From contig NC_088310.1 of NCBI RefSeq assembly GCF_910592395.1, positions 12,841,501 to 12,905,500 of the forward strand: a DNA stretch of 64,000 nt, given 5' to 3'. Each line of letters starts with the position of its first letter. Within the stretch, counting starts at the first letter, position 1. Position numbers and translations under genes: made by a program. Origin of the DNA: Lineus longissimus (Eukaryota > Nemertea > Pilidiophora > Heteronemertea > Lineidae). Below, in pieces: positions 12,604-23,793 of this stretch. Below the pieces are notes generated by a model. It was given only the letters and a program-made list of their open reading frames with translations. It made no database searches and had not been told where the DNA came from.

Positions 12604-13740
12604 ATGCAATTTTCTGCACTATCTAGGAATATTCATCATATCCTTGGTGTAGAGTATTTGTTTGTCATGTAACTTGGTATGTATTTGTTCAAAAAAATAT
12701 TTGATTTTGCTGCATCAATTTATTCCCATAGCTTCCATTTAACGAAAACACGAGAAAGAATTAAATGCTTCGTGAAAGTTTTGGATGTGCTGAATATGTC
12801 TTTACCTCCCGCGCATACACGAGCCTCCCGCAACCGTAAGGGCTGCTGCACATTTGCAAGCTTTTCTTGAAGTGGTGCAACTTTGGCTGAACAGCTTTTT
12901 TCTAAAAGATAAACGATTCAAACGTTAAAAGCAGACATCCTTATCATCTTCCTGAGCTACGCTCTATAAAGAAAACACCCACGAACATCGAAATGTATGT
13001 TTGCTCTGAGGATAGTTATTTTAGCCAATTCACTCTGCCCGCCTTCTCGACCTCTTCACAATCGTTGTGTGGCGGAACGAGGACTGACTTTTCAATATGC
13101 ATGTTGCTTGCGATGTTGATATTATCCAAAGTAACCCCTCTAGTATTGAATGAACACTTCGATATGTTATCTTTTGCCCCACAAATACATGCTACACCTA
13201 TACATGTACATCTTAGGAAAAAACAATTTTTCACTCAAAGAACTCAAATAAATTAAAAACACTTTTTTTATCTATAAAATTAAAATCTACTGACAGTGTC
13301 ACACTCAACCAATTTGGTACCCACTCACACGCACCGTTTCGCTTACGGAGAGAACCAATTTGACACTCAACAAGTTCCTAAATGGCATACGAATTTGGGT
13401 ACCTGATAATTGACCAGTTTTGAAAAAAATGCCCCAATATTTTTTTTAACATTGTTTAAAGGTTAAATATAAAAATCATTTACATGCCCTGTCATTTTGA
13501 ACAAAAACCGTGTAAATAACAGGGTTTAGAAAACTACGTGTTTGCGAAATCTGCTGAATGCGGCCAATGAAGAACTTTCTTAGCCGTAGACGGGCAGTAT
13601 TTTTTTAGCAGTCTAATATAAGCGACACACATCTTCTTCATATAGATAATTATGTTTACTAAATTTCTCAACAGTTTTCTTTACAGCCTTCTGGAGTTGT
13701 GAAATCTTGACACTGAACAAATTGGGCAAAGGACTGTAAA
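12604..13740. other. Noncoding region
   Basis: No gene or element terminus that I can support. Confidence 0.5.
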
Positions 13741-13980
13741 ATGATAACAACCAACCTGAAATTACTGGTACTGAATATCGGGAAGAATCCCAATCATGAA
13801 TCATTTGTATCAGTAATGAATGTATACACAACATTTTACACTAACCTGCAAACTCCGGATATTGACTGGACGAAAATCCAGGCCGTTAGCACTGAGCGGG
13901 GCTTGAAGCGGGAGCAACAAACTGATAATGGACTCATTGATGTCATTCGCTTTATTATCAGCATTATACCATATGAATGA
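13741..13980 (+). pseudogene. Possible LINE endonuclease-domain scrap
   Basis: The 79-codon frame contains LQTPDIDWTKIQAV followed by a Gln-rich stretch and GLIDVIRF. The TPDIDW word resembles the GD(F/L)N-x-PDIDW motif of the apurinic-type endonuclease domain in CR1/Jockey-like LINEs, but the preceding GD(F/L)N is not present. No adjacent RT domain was seen. It is a weak, short match. Confidence 0.3.
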
Positions 13981-14339
13981 CTAATACATAGAACAACATA
14001 TCGTATTAACATACAGTTCTAGAATTACTGACGTCTTCTTTATTCTTTGATCGATGATAATAAACGAAATTCACCGCGGCGGTTAAGAGTCGCACAATTG
14101 TCTACCTGCATGACTGCAAGTTTGCACAACAGAATGCCTGTTTAAATTATTTGCACAAGACCCACAGAATACTAATACGACTAACTTGGAAACTAGACAT
14201 GCACGCACAACCTATCAGTCTGACGACGGTTGGCATGTCGTTTGACATAAAAAAACTAATAAGTTTTTGATGACATGCATAAGCTGATGAAGGGCAAATA
14301 CACACCCATAATCATGCTGCATGGACTGGGTACCGTGAC

Positions 14340-14730
14340 TGGTAAAGGACATCACATGATTTTTATCTTGGGACTACGACCTTCCTTTTTTCTGGGACTC
14401 CCGACTTTTTTATTTGGGGCTCCCATTTTTGTTATCTCTGATCCCATATCTTTTCTTGGGTCTCAAATTTTGTATTTTAGATTGTTAATCAAACAAACAA
14501 ACCTTCTTGTACATAAAATTCAAAAATGTTGTTATCAAAACTAAGTCGGAAAGTCAGGCTCCCGAGACAAAAAGTAAGCGTCCGAGATAAAATGTAGGAC
14601 CCGAGATAAAAAGCATAAATATCGGGAATCCGTATTAAATTTCCATGATAAAATGTCAGGAATTCGAGATGAAAGATCGGTGACACGAGTTAACTTTGGA
14701 GAAGAAAAGTTCATGATATGTCCTTTAATA
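14340..14730. mobile_element. Foldback/MITE-like element with repeated CTCGGG subterminal words
   Basis: The ends are imperfect inverted repeats: TAAAGGACATCACATGA on the left and its approximate inverse TCATGATATGTCCTTTA on the right. Both arms are built from repeated words of the type TTTTATCTCGGGACTCC, reading one way on the left and the other way on the right. No coding potential. Target-site duplication not resolved. Confidence 0.55.
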
Positions 14731-14744
14731 AGTACTTACTTATA

Positions 14745-15130
14745 GTTAGTCCTTTTCGTGCTTCAATCGCCAGTCTCCACCCTGTCCGGTCGGAAGCCTG
14801 TCTGTGAATGGTTCCCCAGGTCAGTCAAATTAAGCTGCCTCATCTCCTTTTCTACTGAACGGCGCCAGCCTCGATTGCTTTTCCCGTTAGCTTTTCAATG
14901 TGGTGCTGTCTTGGGAGTGTGCGAGGTGGCATTCGGCACACATGTCCCACTTATCTCCAGGTAGGTCTACGTTCCAGATCCTGTTGAACCAAAAGATCCT
15001 GCAGATTCTTCGAAGACATTTGTTTTGAAAGGTGTCGATTCGTTGTCAGAGGCGGCTGGTCACTTTCCAACATTTTGCTCCATAGGTCTAAAGGAGTATA
15101 CTCAATACATTGCTCCTGATGCTTCATGAA
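14745..15130 (-). pseudogene. RTE-like LINE C-terminal fragment
   Basis: Reading the minus strand in shifted frames gives TYGAKCWKVTSRL and then FQNKCLRRICRIFWFNRIWN, the conserved LYGSE-W ... F..RCLRRI..I.W...I.N block downstream of the reverse transcriptase in RTE-type and related LINEs. A GHVCRM word and an A-x-DRTGWR word follow, both typical of the same C-terminal tail. Stops and frameshifts interrupt it throughout, so it is an old fragment. Confidence 0.65.
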
Positions 15131-16700
15131 TTAGTGTGACCACAGGGGAAAGAGGGAAAAAGAAAAAAAGTAGTCAGTGCCCCATTAAATGTTTTTTTGT
15201 AACTATTGTTTGTGGCTTGTATACTTTATCCTTCAAGCGCTTATTGGAAATACCAAATGTTGTTTTATCATGATTGTAAGCTCTTCTTGACTACTCGCTT
15301 GATGGATCGGACTCTGATATACGGTTCGTAACACACCTAGCAAATTAGACAGTTGCCGGCTCCAGGCTACTTCGGGTCACTTCAGCTCTGTTGTAGTTTA
15401 CTAGCTACGTATCTTTCCGGGGATCTTGCTCCCATCCAGCAGTCGATAGAAGGCTACTGGAGAGCACGTCTGTAGAAGGAACTGCAGGTTTCTCTAGGAT
15501 TGTGGATCCGACAAAACAAGAAAATCACTATTTGTACTTTACTTAAAAACGTAATTCTTGGGCTTCCAAAATATATAAGGGCTGTATAGACGAGATAGAC
15601 GATAGATGATAAACGAGAAACGAGAACGGCAGCGTTTCCTGTACAGGTGTTGTCGTACGGACAGCTATTCCAGAACTCCCCCCGAAGGCCACGTATGGAC
15701 CCAAATATTTTCTAATCGCATAGCAACAGTCCCATCAGCAGGTCAGCTGGCCAATAACTTATATATGCCAAATGACATAATACATCAAAGAACACCTTAT
15801 GAAACTCGTGCCTACGTCAATAATATTTCGTTGTCATAGCGTCAATGTCGAGTTACAAAACAGATCATCAAACATTATCTAATCACATGCTAAAATAAGA
15901 AATGACGACCTTGATTGGGCACGGCACATACAAAAACCCTGTTATGATTCACCAAAATATAGGCCTACTTAAACTGTCAAGTACATGTACAAGCAAAGAC
16001 TAAACAAGCTACCGATGTTACAACAGCTCCATGGTAACATTAGCGAGAGTTAAGTTTCATTGAAGCAGAAGCAAGGAAGACATCCTACAAGGCGTAGTCT
16101 ATCACGTGACTCACCACACTGTGCATGTACCAACACGACCAAGAGCACACGGATGTCAAAGCCTCCTCGTCAAGATGAGGAGGATGTTCAGTTTGCCGGG
16201 ATTATTGGAACGTCACCGTACTTGGAAGCGATTTAAATTCATCAAGCTATCATTTAGTGTTTACCACCTCGTTAGGACCAGCTCAATTTTCATTATATCT
16301 GTTTCGTAGCCTGATTGGAAATGCGACATACGTAAAATCTCTAGTTTTCGGGAAAGTGCATTCGTTTAGTGATAAGAAAGCATCTGCAAATTCTACCTTA
16401 ATTATACAAAAGTAACAAATGCATTTTAATTTAAAAAGATGACCATTACCATTTATATGAAAATCCTTCAGACAAGTCGGACTATCAAGATTCCACTTTA
16501 AAAATGGGCTAATTTGTATTGTGATGAAAACGCAAATTACATAGGAGATTTTATGACTGTGCAAAGCAGTGCGGATTAGTATTTTTCACTTGATTGCCTC
16601 TAAATATATCAGCGTGGACCTTTTTCTCTTTTCAACTGTTTGTGAATCGATTGTTTGCCGAATAAGTTGGCATCATTTTGCTGTTACGATTACCACATGT
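15131..16700. other. Noncoding region
   Basis: No gene or repeat boundary that I can support. Confidence 0.45.
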
Positions 16701-16708
16701 ACGTCTAC

Positions 16709-16860
16709 TCGTGAACCTCATGTCAAACTTTATAGAAACGGCAATCTTTTAAAAATGTCCAAGTATCGCCGACATGAACAATCGCACGTGTGGAGAAAGA
16801 ATTACTTTTTGGGTTAATTCATTGACCCAACTATCATGTCAAAACATAATATTGTGAGGA
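16709..16860 (+). repeat. Dispersed repeat, copy 1
   Basis: The run starting CCTCATGTCAAACTTTA and continuing to ATCATGTCAAAACATAATATT resembles 30949-31105 along its length, in the same orientation, with scattered differences. Neither copy has an ORF or clear termini. Family unknown. Confidence 0.55.
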
Positions 16861-17639
16861 GGCAACAAAGAGGTAGGTTTGTAAATTGGATATCTGAGTG
16901 GTAGGTCATCACCGCGACCTTATTACTTCAACCTTATGCACTGGACCGACAAGGAATTTTAGAATATTATTGCGCTGCGAGACGCAGTTTTTGTGTGAAA
17001 ACTTTCGTCAGTTCATCAGTTGAAGTTGACATTGGAGGACTGTTATTTACTCTCTAAGTTAAATTCAAAGTGAGAGTCGTAAATGATGCTCAACTTCTGT
17101 AATAACAGAGCATCACCTGACAAGTAAGAGAGTGAAACTAATGGCATCAAGTAAAACATCAGCAACGGTGCACATAATTTGGCAAATTTCTTGTGTTAGG
17201 AAAACATCAGGACAATTGCCAATATTAGTGTAGTTCATCATGATTACTTGCAAGTCTAATTATAGTATTTCGAGGATAAAATATAAAGGGAGGGGTTATG
17301 TACACAGCATGTTGTGTATGCAACAGACAGTAATTTTATGCTCACAGCGTTTTATATAAATATTCATTGGGCTCATTATAAAGCCCCGCCTCCGATTTTA
17401 TGTTACCTGCTGAATCCTAGCGACATTTTCTCTTGAATACACAACATATTGTGTATACAATGTACAGGCAGGTGCATTGTCTAGAGTACACAGCAGACTT
17501 CGCTGGCTGGAGAAAAATGTTTTGGTCACACATGCCATCCAAAAACCGGGGCTTCGGCTTGCGTGTTTTGCACCATGCTTGCAGTGGTACTTGACATACG
17601 CGTACTTCAAGTGCTGTGGAATTTTCCCATCATATTTTA

Positions 17640-17890
17640 AGACTCTTTTTTCTAGAGTGCCGTATTAAAAAAGTTTTCCTCAGAATGGTGCAAATCGCGC
17701 GAATCTACTTAGCCTAATACCATTAGGCCCCGCGTGGTGGCGCTGAGGCGGTCGCCGTAATCAAGAGACAGGCATCATGCCTAGTCTCTCTTAAAGCACC
17801 GTCAACAGACGCCACTTTACCCCCTCACACTCAGAAACTACAAACGCCCACCCCTTCCTGCTATCTTAACACTTCTGTTTAACATGGTAG
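17640..17890 (-). repeat. Dispersed repeat, inverted partner of 28385-28745
   Basis: The reverse complement reads from TAGCAGGAAGGGGTGGGCG through TCTGTTGACGGTGCTTTAAG to CGCCTCAGCGCCACCACGCG and CTAAGTAGATTCGCGCGA. The same order is found on the plus strand at 28385-28745, which carries an extra block of about 150 bp. The central GCGTGGTGGCGCTGAGGCGG faintly recalls a tRNA A box, but no B box was found. Type unknown. Confidence 0.65.
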
Positions 17891-18080
17891 TGTTTTAAAA
17901 GCAATTCATGTTGTGGTTTACGCGCATGCACTGTGTTTATTACACACTCGATACGAATACGTTTTTTTCTGGCGTAATGGCCGCTGATGCGATTGTTAAT
18001 TAAAGATGGTAAAAGAAAGCTTCTTTGAAGTATTTTTTTCTTTTATCGTTTTATCGTTTTAACATGGAGGCACAAACCAT
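17891..18080. other. Short noncoding gap
   Basis: Nothing recognised. Confidence 0.4.
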
Positions 18081-19132
18081 ATGTTAGCAGCCCTATCAGC
18101 GCAATATTGGATTGTCTCGGGAAGAGAGGCTATCCGTGAAATCGAGAGAAAATGCACATTTTGCAGACGGAGGAAAACCAAGGACCTGACACCAGTCATG
18201 GCGCCAATACCAGAGATGCAGTTACAAATAATCCATCAGAGCGTTCAACGAAACATCCATTGACCATTCCTCACTAAGCAAGAACAGGGGAAAACGCGTC
18301 AGAAGCGATTCCTCCGTTTGTTTACTTGTTTGGCCAGCCGAGCAGTTCATCTCGAGATGGCGAATAGCCTTGCTACGGACAGCTTCCTCAAGGCCTTCTT
18401 CAGGATGACATCACGGCGAGGAGTGCCCACTGATGTACTCACAGACAATGACAGCAATTGCATTGGCGCCAACAACGATCACAAAGAACTGAAAAACCGT
18501 GAAAAAGATCACATACAGGTTACAACTGCAAGCTACGGGGTAAAGCGGTATTTTAATCCCCCGCTCGCACCCCATTTCCCAGGTGTGCACGAGATTATGA
18601 TAAAAGCCGCGAAAAAGGCAATAAACGCAATTCTTGGGAACACCGATCTAACAGATGAAGAACTACACAGCGCTAATGTAGAACAGAAGGGTTAATCAAC
18701 TCAAGACCTCTGACCTATCAGTCATCAAACCCAGCTGATGTTGTACCCCTCACCCCTCACCACTTCCTGCAAGGCCAGATAGGAGTACGATTTGCATCCG
18801 ATGCAGTAGACATCACAGATTTCAGCCCGCGCAAGAGATGGAGGCGAGTTCAGGAACTAGTTTGGCATTTCTGGCACAGGTGGCTGACCGAATGGTTGCG
18901 AGGTCTCAATCCGAGAACGAAATAGTTGAGAGAGCGAGAAGCTCTGAAGAAAGATAACGTCGTCATTGTGATGTCATCAGATACCCCACGAGGCAAGTGG
19001 CCACTTGGTCAAATCACTGCGAGGCATCCTGGAAAAGACAATCAAGTGAGAGTAGTTGATGTAAAGGTCGGAAAAGTAACACTCACACGATCAGTTGCAA
19101 AGATATGTTTGTTAGAAGGTGGCGACAATTAG
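18081..19132 (+). pseudogene. Decayed BEL/Pao integrase region
   Basis: Three frames in order match the 3' end of a BEL/Pao pol. The first is a zinc-binding start with YWIVSGREAIREIERKC and CTFCRR (18081-18263). The second is an integrase core with CLASRAVHLEMANSLATDS and DVLTDNDSNCIGA (18318-18695), where the spacing of the HLE and TDN motifs is as in the family. The third is a C-terminal block with PRGKWPLGQITARHPGKDNQVRVVDV (18926-19132), the DUF5641-type tail. Frameshifts and stops separate them. The usual PWWGG-FWER segment is replaced by APHFPGVHE. This is an older, unrelated copy compared with the element at 57.4 kb. Confidence 0.8.
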
Positions 19133-19139
19133 TAGGGAC

Positions 19140-19785
19140 AATTCGAACCGCTTAGTAAGCTGCAACTAAGTACATCAGTTAATGAACTGTACCCCCTTTC
19201 ATATGCAGTATGAACAATTGCAATCGATAACAAATCCTTACTCTTGAAGATTCATGAAACTCCGGCGATTTTTAGAGCAAAGACCTCCAGAATATAGATT
19301 TGTTTCCCTCAAGCTAACAGTCGTGTTGAACTGAAAATCAGTTTGAAATACTGCATAGACATCTGAATAAATAACAACCAGTGCTGTGTGTAGTAAATAA
19401 GCACCCCAGTGTTAGATTTGTCCTGACTGAATCAGGTCAGGTCATGATTGTTGTGATGGTCGAGCACGCCTATTGTACGGGGTGTTCGATTAATAGTACG
19501 GGGTGTTCGATTACGGGGTGTTCGATTAATAGCTATAGTTAGCTTATAGGTTCGCTAGTTATGGGGGTTAACGTATCTGGTGTAAACGTTGTCTATGCAA
19601 AGGTCCATCTCGTAAGTTGCGTTGGAATCATCAGAAGGAGAGATTACTCCAAGACTACTCCATTTAACTGTGCATGCGATACTATGACATAAGTATATGA
19701 TTTCCTCCAGCCAACCTACCTCAAAGCCTCAAGTGATAGGTCAAGCATAGGATACGTTTTTTACAAAATGTATCAGAACTTTTGC
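19140..19785. other. Noncoding region with a short tandem word
   Basis: The word GTACGGGGTGTTCGATTA is repeated in near tandem around 19475-19527. Nothing else recognised. Confidence 0.45.
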
Positions 19786-21135
19786 TTTGTTACGACATTC
19801 CAGGTTGTATACTGATTGATAATAATGATGAAGCGTTGACCCCAATATTCCAGAGCCCGGCTTATCACTGGTGATTTAGGCCGAGTGAATCAGGGCTACA
19901 ACCCGTGTCGGGCATGTTGTGCATTTGTGTGGCTTTCCATGTGGAATCGTGGGCCATCTTGCTTTTTTAAAAAAAGATATCATTGCTCCGTCAAAGCTTT
20001 TATCAATATTGAGTTTGGGGCGGTTAGTAAAGTTGCATTCTCTTCGATCCGTCCTGATTGTATTCATGTTTGTGCCCAACTAAAACAAAGAACCCGGTCT
20101 GCCACTTCCCTCCAACCCCATCCTTATGCAATGTCGGCCATCTACCGAAGGAGCCAAAGTTATGGTCAGGTCTCTAGGCTAACAGTCAACAGATCCGTGA
20201 TCGAAACCCACCATCGATGTGAGCGTCAGTTGCTCAAGGCAGGTCCGCTCACCCCAAACAGGTCAGATTGGGTACCAGTCAGAAATTGTTAAGGTTTAGC
20301 AGCGATTCATTGATCGAGCATCTATCTTACTTCTTCTGAACGGTTTTAGGATAGATAGAAAGTGTGAAGTCGGATGATAACCTCTACCTGACTGGATTTG
20401 GGACTATAAATTCTCAACTTTAATTTTGCCTCAAATATGTACCTTTTCAACCTTTAGAAGACTGACTAATTCTGTCTTCTTTGGTCTGAACAGCTTTAGC
20501 TTCACATTTTGTTTGAAGAGGACATTACCTTTTTCTCTAGCTACAACCGGGTTCAGGGTAACCGTATATACATGCAACAATACATAACACAATTGATTAC
20601 AAGAATTTAGTAGGAACTACAGGTTTGTTATTTTAGGGTAATAAAAAAACGGCCGTCGTTACGTGGTGCTTTCACTGTCATTGCATTGTTGCCACATCAG
20701 TGTGGTCTTCAGTTTCAAAGTTTGACATCATTTTAACATACCCTTTTGAAAATCAGTTCAGCCTATTGCGATGTCAATACCCCTTCTTAGTTTATGGGAT
20801 GCACATTTTTCTTCTTTTTACAGGTTTGTACTTCAGCTACAGTCATATTCTCTAGTTGTTTTAGATACTTGAATATCTCTTTATCTCTTTTAGGAAAAAC
20901 ATGTGCAGCTATCAACTTCACCAGGATGCACTTATCCGTCTTCAGTGCTTTTTCAACTTCCGACCAATTGTATATAACATATGGCAGGTTCCTCAGTTTG
21001 ATGTTGCTGTATCTTGCGAAGACCGCAATGAAAGCGTCATCGACTGGAAAAGTCTGCCTCGTGACGCCATAGACTCGTGAGACGTGGAAAGAAGCGTGGT
21101 ACATCTCTCTGAACAGCTTCTACCGAAAACCAAAC
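19786..21135. repeat. Segmental duplication, copy 1
   Basis: From the CATTCCAGGTTGTA word to the end of the galactosyltransferase 3' exon, this segment matches 25998-27351 in direct orientation with only scattered substitutions and small indels. It contains the 3' exon and the downstream flank of the gene. Homology resumes at 21828-21930 against 27352-27440, after the 683-bp insertion that only this copy carries. Confidence 0.9.
20787..21134 (-). pseudogene. Galactosyltransferase 3' coding part, locus 1
   Basis: This is the C-terminal third of the glycosyltransferase 31-type domain, starting around MYHASFHVSRVYG. It includes FPVDDAFIAVFARYSNIKL, the position of the family's conserved EDV-x-x-G acidic block, and runs to a stop at 20787. 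The coding joint to the upstream part (21828 on) is broken in two ways. The 683-bp element separates them, and the stretch between the joint and MYHAS is one base out of frame because AGAGAG stands where the duplicate has AAG. Locus 1 is therefore probably non-functional as assembled, although a one-base assembly error in AGAGAG is possible. Confidence 0.75.
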
Positions 21136-21139
21136 AAAG

Positions 21140-21822
21140 GTCTCACTAGCCAGTGGTGATCAGGTCAACATTGGTCGATTACCATGGATACAGATAAGCC
21201 TATCATATCGCTATTGCTGCATGTTCAAATGTCGGTGTCCTGGGTATTTTGTGAAGAGGCAGCTCTGACGATTATTTGAGGAAAATATCAGCTTCTTCTG
21301 TGCACGTCCGCAGTGACCAGGCCTCGCATGCTATTTATAGCTCAATCGGATGTTGACATGAACTGGTTCCTGTCAGAGTGCACATGTTCTCAAGGTGAGA
21401 CTTCGCGGTCAAAATGCTCAAAGAAAAGCCGCAACGGCACCCTATTTTGCTATCAAAATTTAAAATTGTTATTATTTGGCTTTCTCAAGGTGATAAGTAG
21501 AAGTTTATAAAAATATTATTTCACCATCCATGTTAATTGTCAAGTTATAAGGCGGCAAGGTGAAATTTTCAAAATTTTCATCGATGTACAGGGTGTCTCA
21601 TGTATTGTGCTGCCCCCATGTTCTCATGACTGAATTACTTGATAACAATGAAAGCTAGCCAGATGTATTCCAGAAGCGACAAGCTATTCAGAAATGTATA
21701 GGTTTATGTGCGAGAGTGATATACTGCAAGGTCGACAGCCACTTGAACAGGGGTATGCATGAAATGACGTCGCGCCATTTGTGGAGCCAGGTAGGCCCGG
21801 CCATTGCACTGGCTAGTGAGAC
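21140..21822. mobile_element. 683-bp inverted-repeat element inside a galactosyltransferase coding region
   Basis: The ends are perfect 16-bp inverted repeats, GTCTCACTAGCCAGTG at 21140-21155 and its reverse complement at 21807-21822. They are flanked by a 5-bp direct repeat CAAAG (21135-21139 and 21823-21827). The duplicated locus at about 27346-27353 has a single CAAAG and no element, exactly as an empty site should. No transposase ORF was found inside. A 5-bp duplication with this terminus does not let me assign a superfamily (some hAT-like and Transib-type elements leave 5 bp). Read on the minus strand the element starts GT but ends GAGAC, so it is not a simple GT..AG intron. Confidence 0.9.
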
Positions 21823-21827
21823 CAAAG

Positions 21828-21942
21828 AACCCGCTGGCATATGTGGGATAGGTAGCATTGTTAAAATCTTCGTGAGAGATGTACCACTTACTTTTCGGAT
21901 TCCTTAAAGTTTCTAACGCTGCATGTGTGGCGCCTTGGTATA
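21828..21942 (-). pseudogene. Galactosyltransferase middle coding part, locus 1
   Basis: The minus-strand frame reads VYQGATHAALETLRNPKSKW, then YISHEDFNNATYPTYASGFF. This is the R-x-P-x-SKWY-(V/I)S-x-E ... YP-x-YASG segment that follows the DDD metal site in glycosyltransferase 31 enzymes. It is separated from the 5' coding part by 21943-23793 and from the 3' part by the 683-bp element. The same segment, with ALEPLRNPKSKWYISQED, is present near 27360-27440. Confidence 0.8.
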
Positions 21943-23793
21943 CTATTATGTAGCGTATTTTAGAACTTTTTTCACGATTTATTTTGTACAACCTTTAACA
22001 AATTTTCTTACTAATTCATAGAACTGTCCAGATTATTAGGTATGCTTAATATTATCAGTGCAGTGCCCTAGTAAGCGCGCAGCGCCTTTAGGTTGGGGGG
22101 AAACCCCCCAAACCCCCTGGTTGGGAACCTGCTATAGTTCCTTCCGCCAATTTTTTGTTTTGATAGACGGTTTTCTCCGTGTATCTCTTTAGCAGTAACT
22201 CGACTCCATCATCATAATAACCGGCAAAGAAATGGAAAATGACCCCCCCCGAAATGTGTCCGGACTATCGTAGTCTGGCACGCTGGCAGATTCTAATGTA
22301 AAGTGCAAGCTCTATTGAACTCGCGCAACTGTCGACATGGAGAGCCCCCCCCCCCCCCAACCCCTGTCCTTCTGATATGTTTTAGCCAGTGCATTGGGGG
22401 AAGGCCCCTCAAACCCCCTATTGGCCTCTCAATAAGTCCTTCCAAACTGCTTACCCCGGGGCGCTCGAGTGGAACCCCCAAACCTTCATGATGGTGCAGT
22501 CCTTTGACACGTTTAACCCAGAGCGAGGAAGAGGTACTCCTTTGATGGTACCCTAACTCCAACCCTCAACCATCATTACCCTTCCTTTTCACTGGCATGA
22601 TATTGGCAAGACTGCCAAGAGGTCGTACTGGTGGCTTCCTTGAGACAATTGCTTGTGGTCGTACCTGAGCAACCAATTCAAGGGGTCAGGGATCAGGTTT
22701 TTCCCCCACCAACATGTTGTCGAATGGTTTATGCATAAAAAATTGGTTGGCAAGGGTTTTTGCAGGCCAAGAGACTGGAAGACACTTGAATCTTGAGGAA
22801 CACCAGACTGATGAACAAAGAACCTGAGGAACATAGAACCCTCCTCATACCTGGGAGCATAAAAAGCCTGCTAGCGAATATTGATTGTTCGTAAGAAAAA
22901 AACAGAAGATCTGCAAAACCAATAGTACCCCATAAAAACATATACATTCCTCCTTGAGGTGTCTTCGAATCCCACCACGGCCCATGTGGAATTCGTTCAA
23001 AAGGTTTATTGAAATCTCAAAATAAAATTTTTTTTCTCGAAACGCCTGCCCGGTTTTTGCTTGATTATTCGGGATTATATTCATTTTAAGCGTCTTTTGG
23101 ATATCATTACTAAAGTCTCAAAAATCAAAACAGTGTATGTCGGGGGGAAACCTCCCCGAACCCCCAGAAATTGAAGTTTGATTAAAAAACAGTGAGAATA
23201 ATCGTGTGGTTCTCTCTCGGAGCTCAGAATAGTCGGGTTGCTACTTTCGCGCGTTTATCTCTTCTGGCGGCCATTTTAAGTCAAATTTAAGCCATTTGAA
23301 ACGAATCCATGGACTTGAGAAACATTGTTTACATTGGATGACGTCGTATGCACGTTAACCATAGTAGCGCTTCGCAGAAAAGCCTTCGGCTTTTCTGCTG
23401 CGCGCTTATCAATGTTTACGTAACAGCCCAACAATAGGGACCGATGGACATTGTTGTAAACTACAGTGACGGTATCCAGTTTTACTTCTACTATTCCGAT
23501 TTACAAGTTATATACATTCTTAAGTTCGCGTCTGGGCACGACAGGGTCCAGCCAAAAATGTCCCTTTTCCAACCGTCCAAACGTGGAGGACGTCGATTGG
23601 TCATCCTAGTGAGGGTCACAGGATGTCGTTTGTGGTACGAGCATTTTGATTGGCTCCGGGCGTGGTCTAGGCCTGCTTTATAACATCTTGACCCAGGCGG
23701 AATCGTCAGATCATTTTGCAGGAGACCAATTAAACTTCATCTAACCATAATTGACATTCTTGTCTCCTTTTCTACAGAGTCTCGTTATAATAA
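21943..23793. other. 1.85-kb segment splitting the galactosyltransferase: TA-flanked insertion or intron
   Basis: On the minus strand the 5' coding part ends ...ACCATGGTA and coding resumes TATACCAAGG. If the segment with one flanking TA is removed, the frame continues exactly as M-V-Y-Q-G. The edges are weakly inverted (TTATTATAACG against CTATTATGTAGCG), as for a TA-targeting element. Intron alternatives are poor: the ATG|GTATTA donor is in the wrong phase for the TAATAG acceptor, and the acceptor lacks a pyrimidine tract. Inside are G/C-rich modules of the type GGGGGAAACCCCCCAAACC near 22096 and 23140, C runs near 22347, and a perfect hairpin GCAGAAAAGCC-TTC-GGCTTTTCTGC near 23374-23398. 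Length and content do not match a known family. Confidence 0.45.

Noticed and set aside
21140-21822. A transposon-born (introner-like) intron of the galactosyltransferase
   Set aside because: On the coding strand it starts GT but ends AC. A downstream AG exists, but the joint would be out of frame, and the empty site shows that the unspliced coding sequence was continuous.
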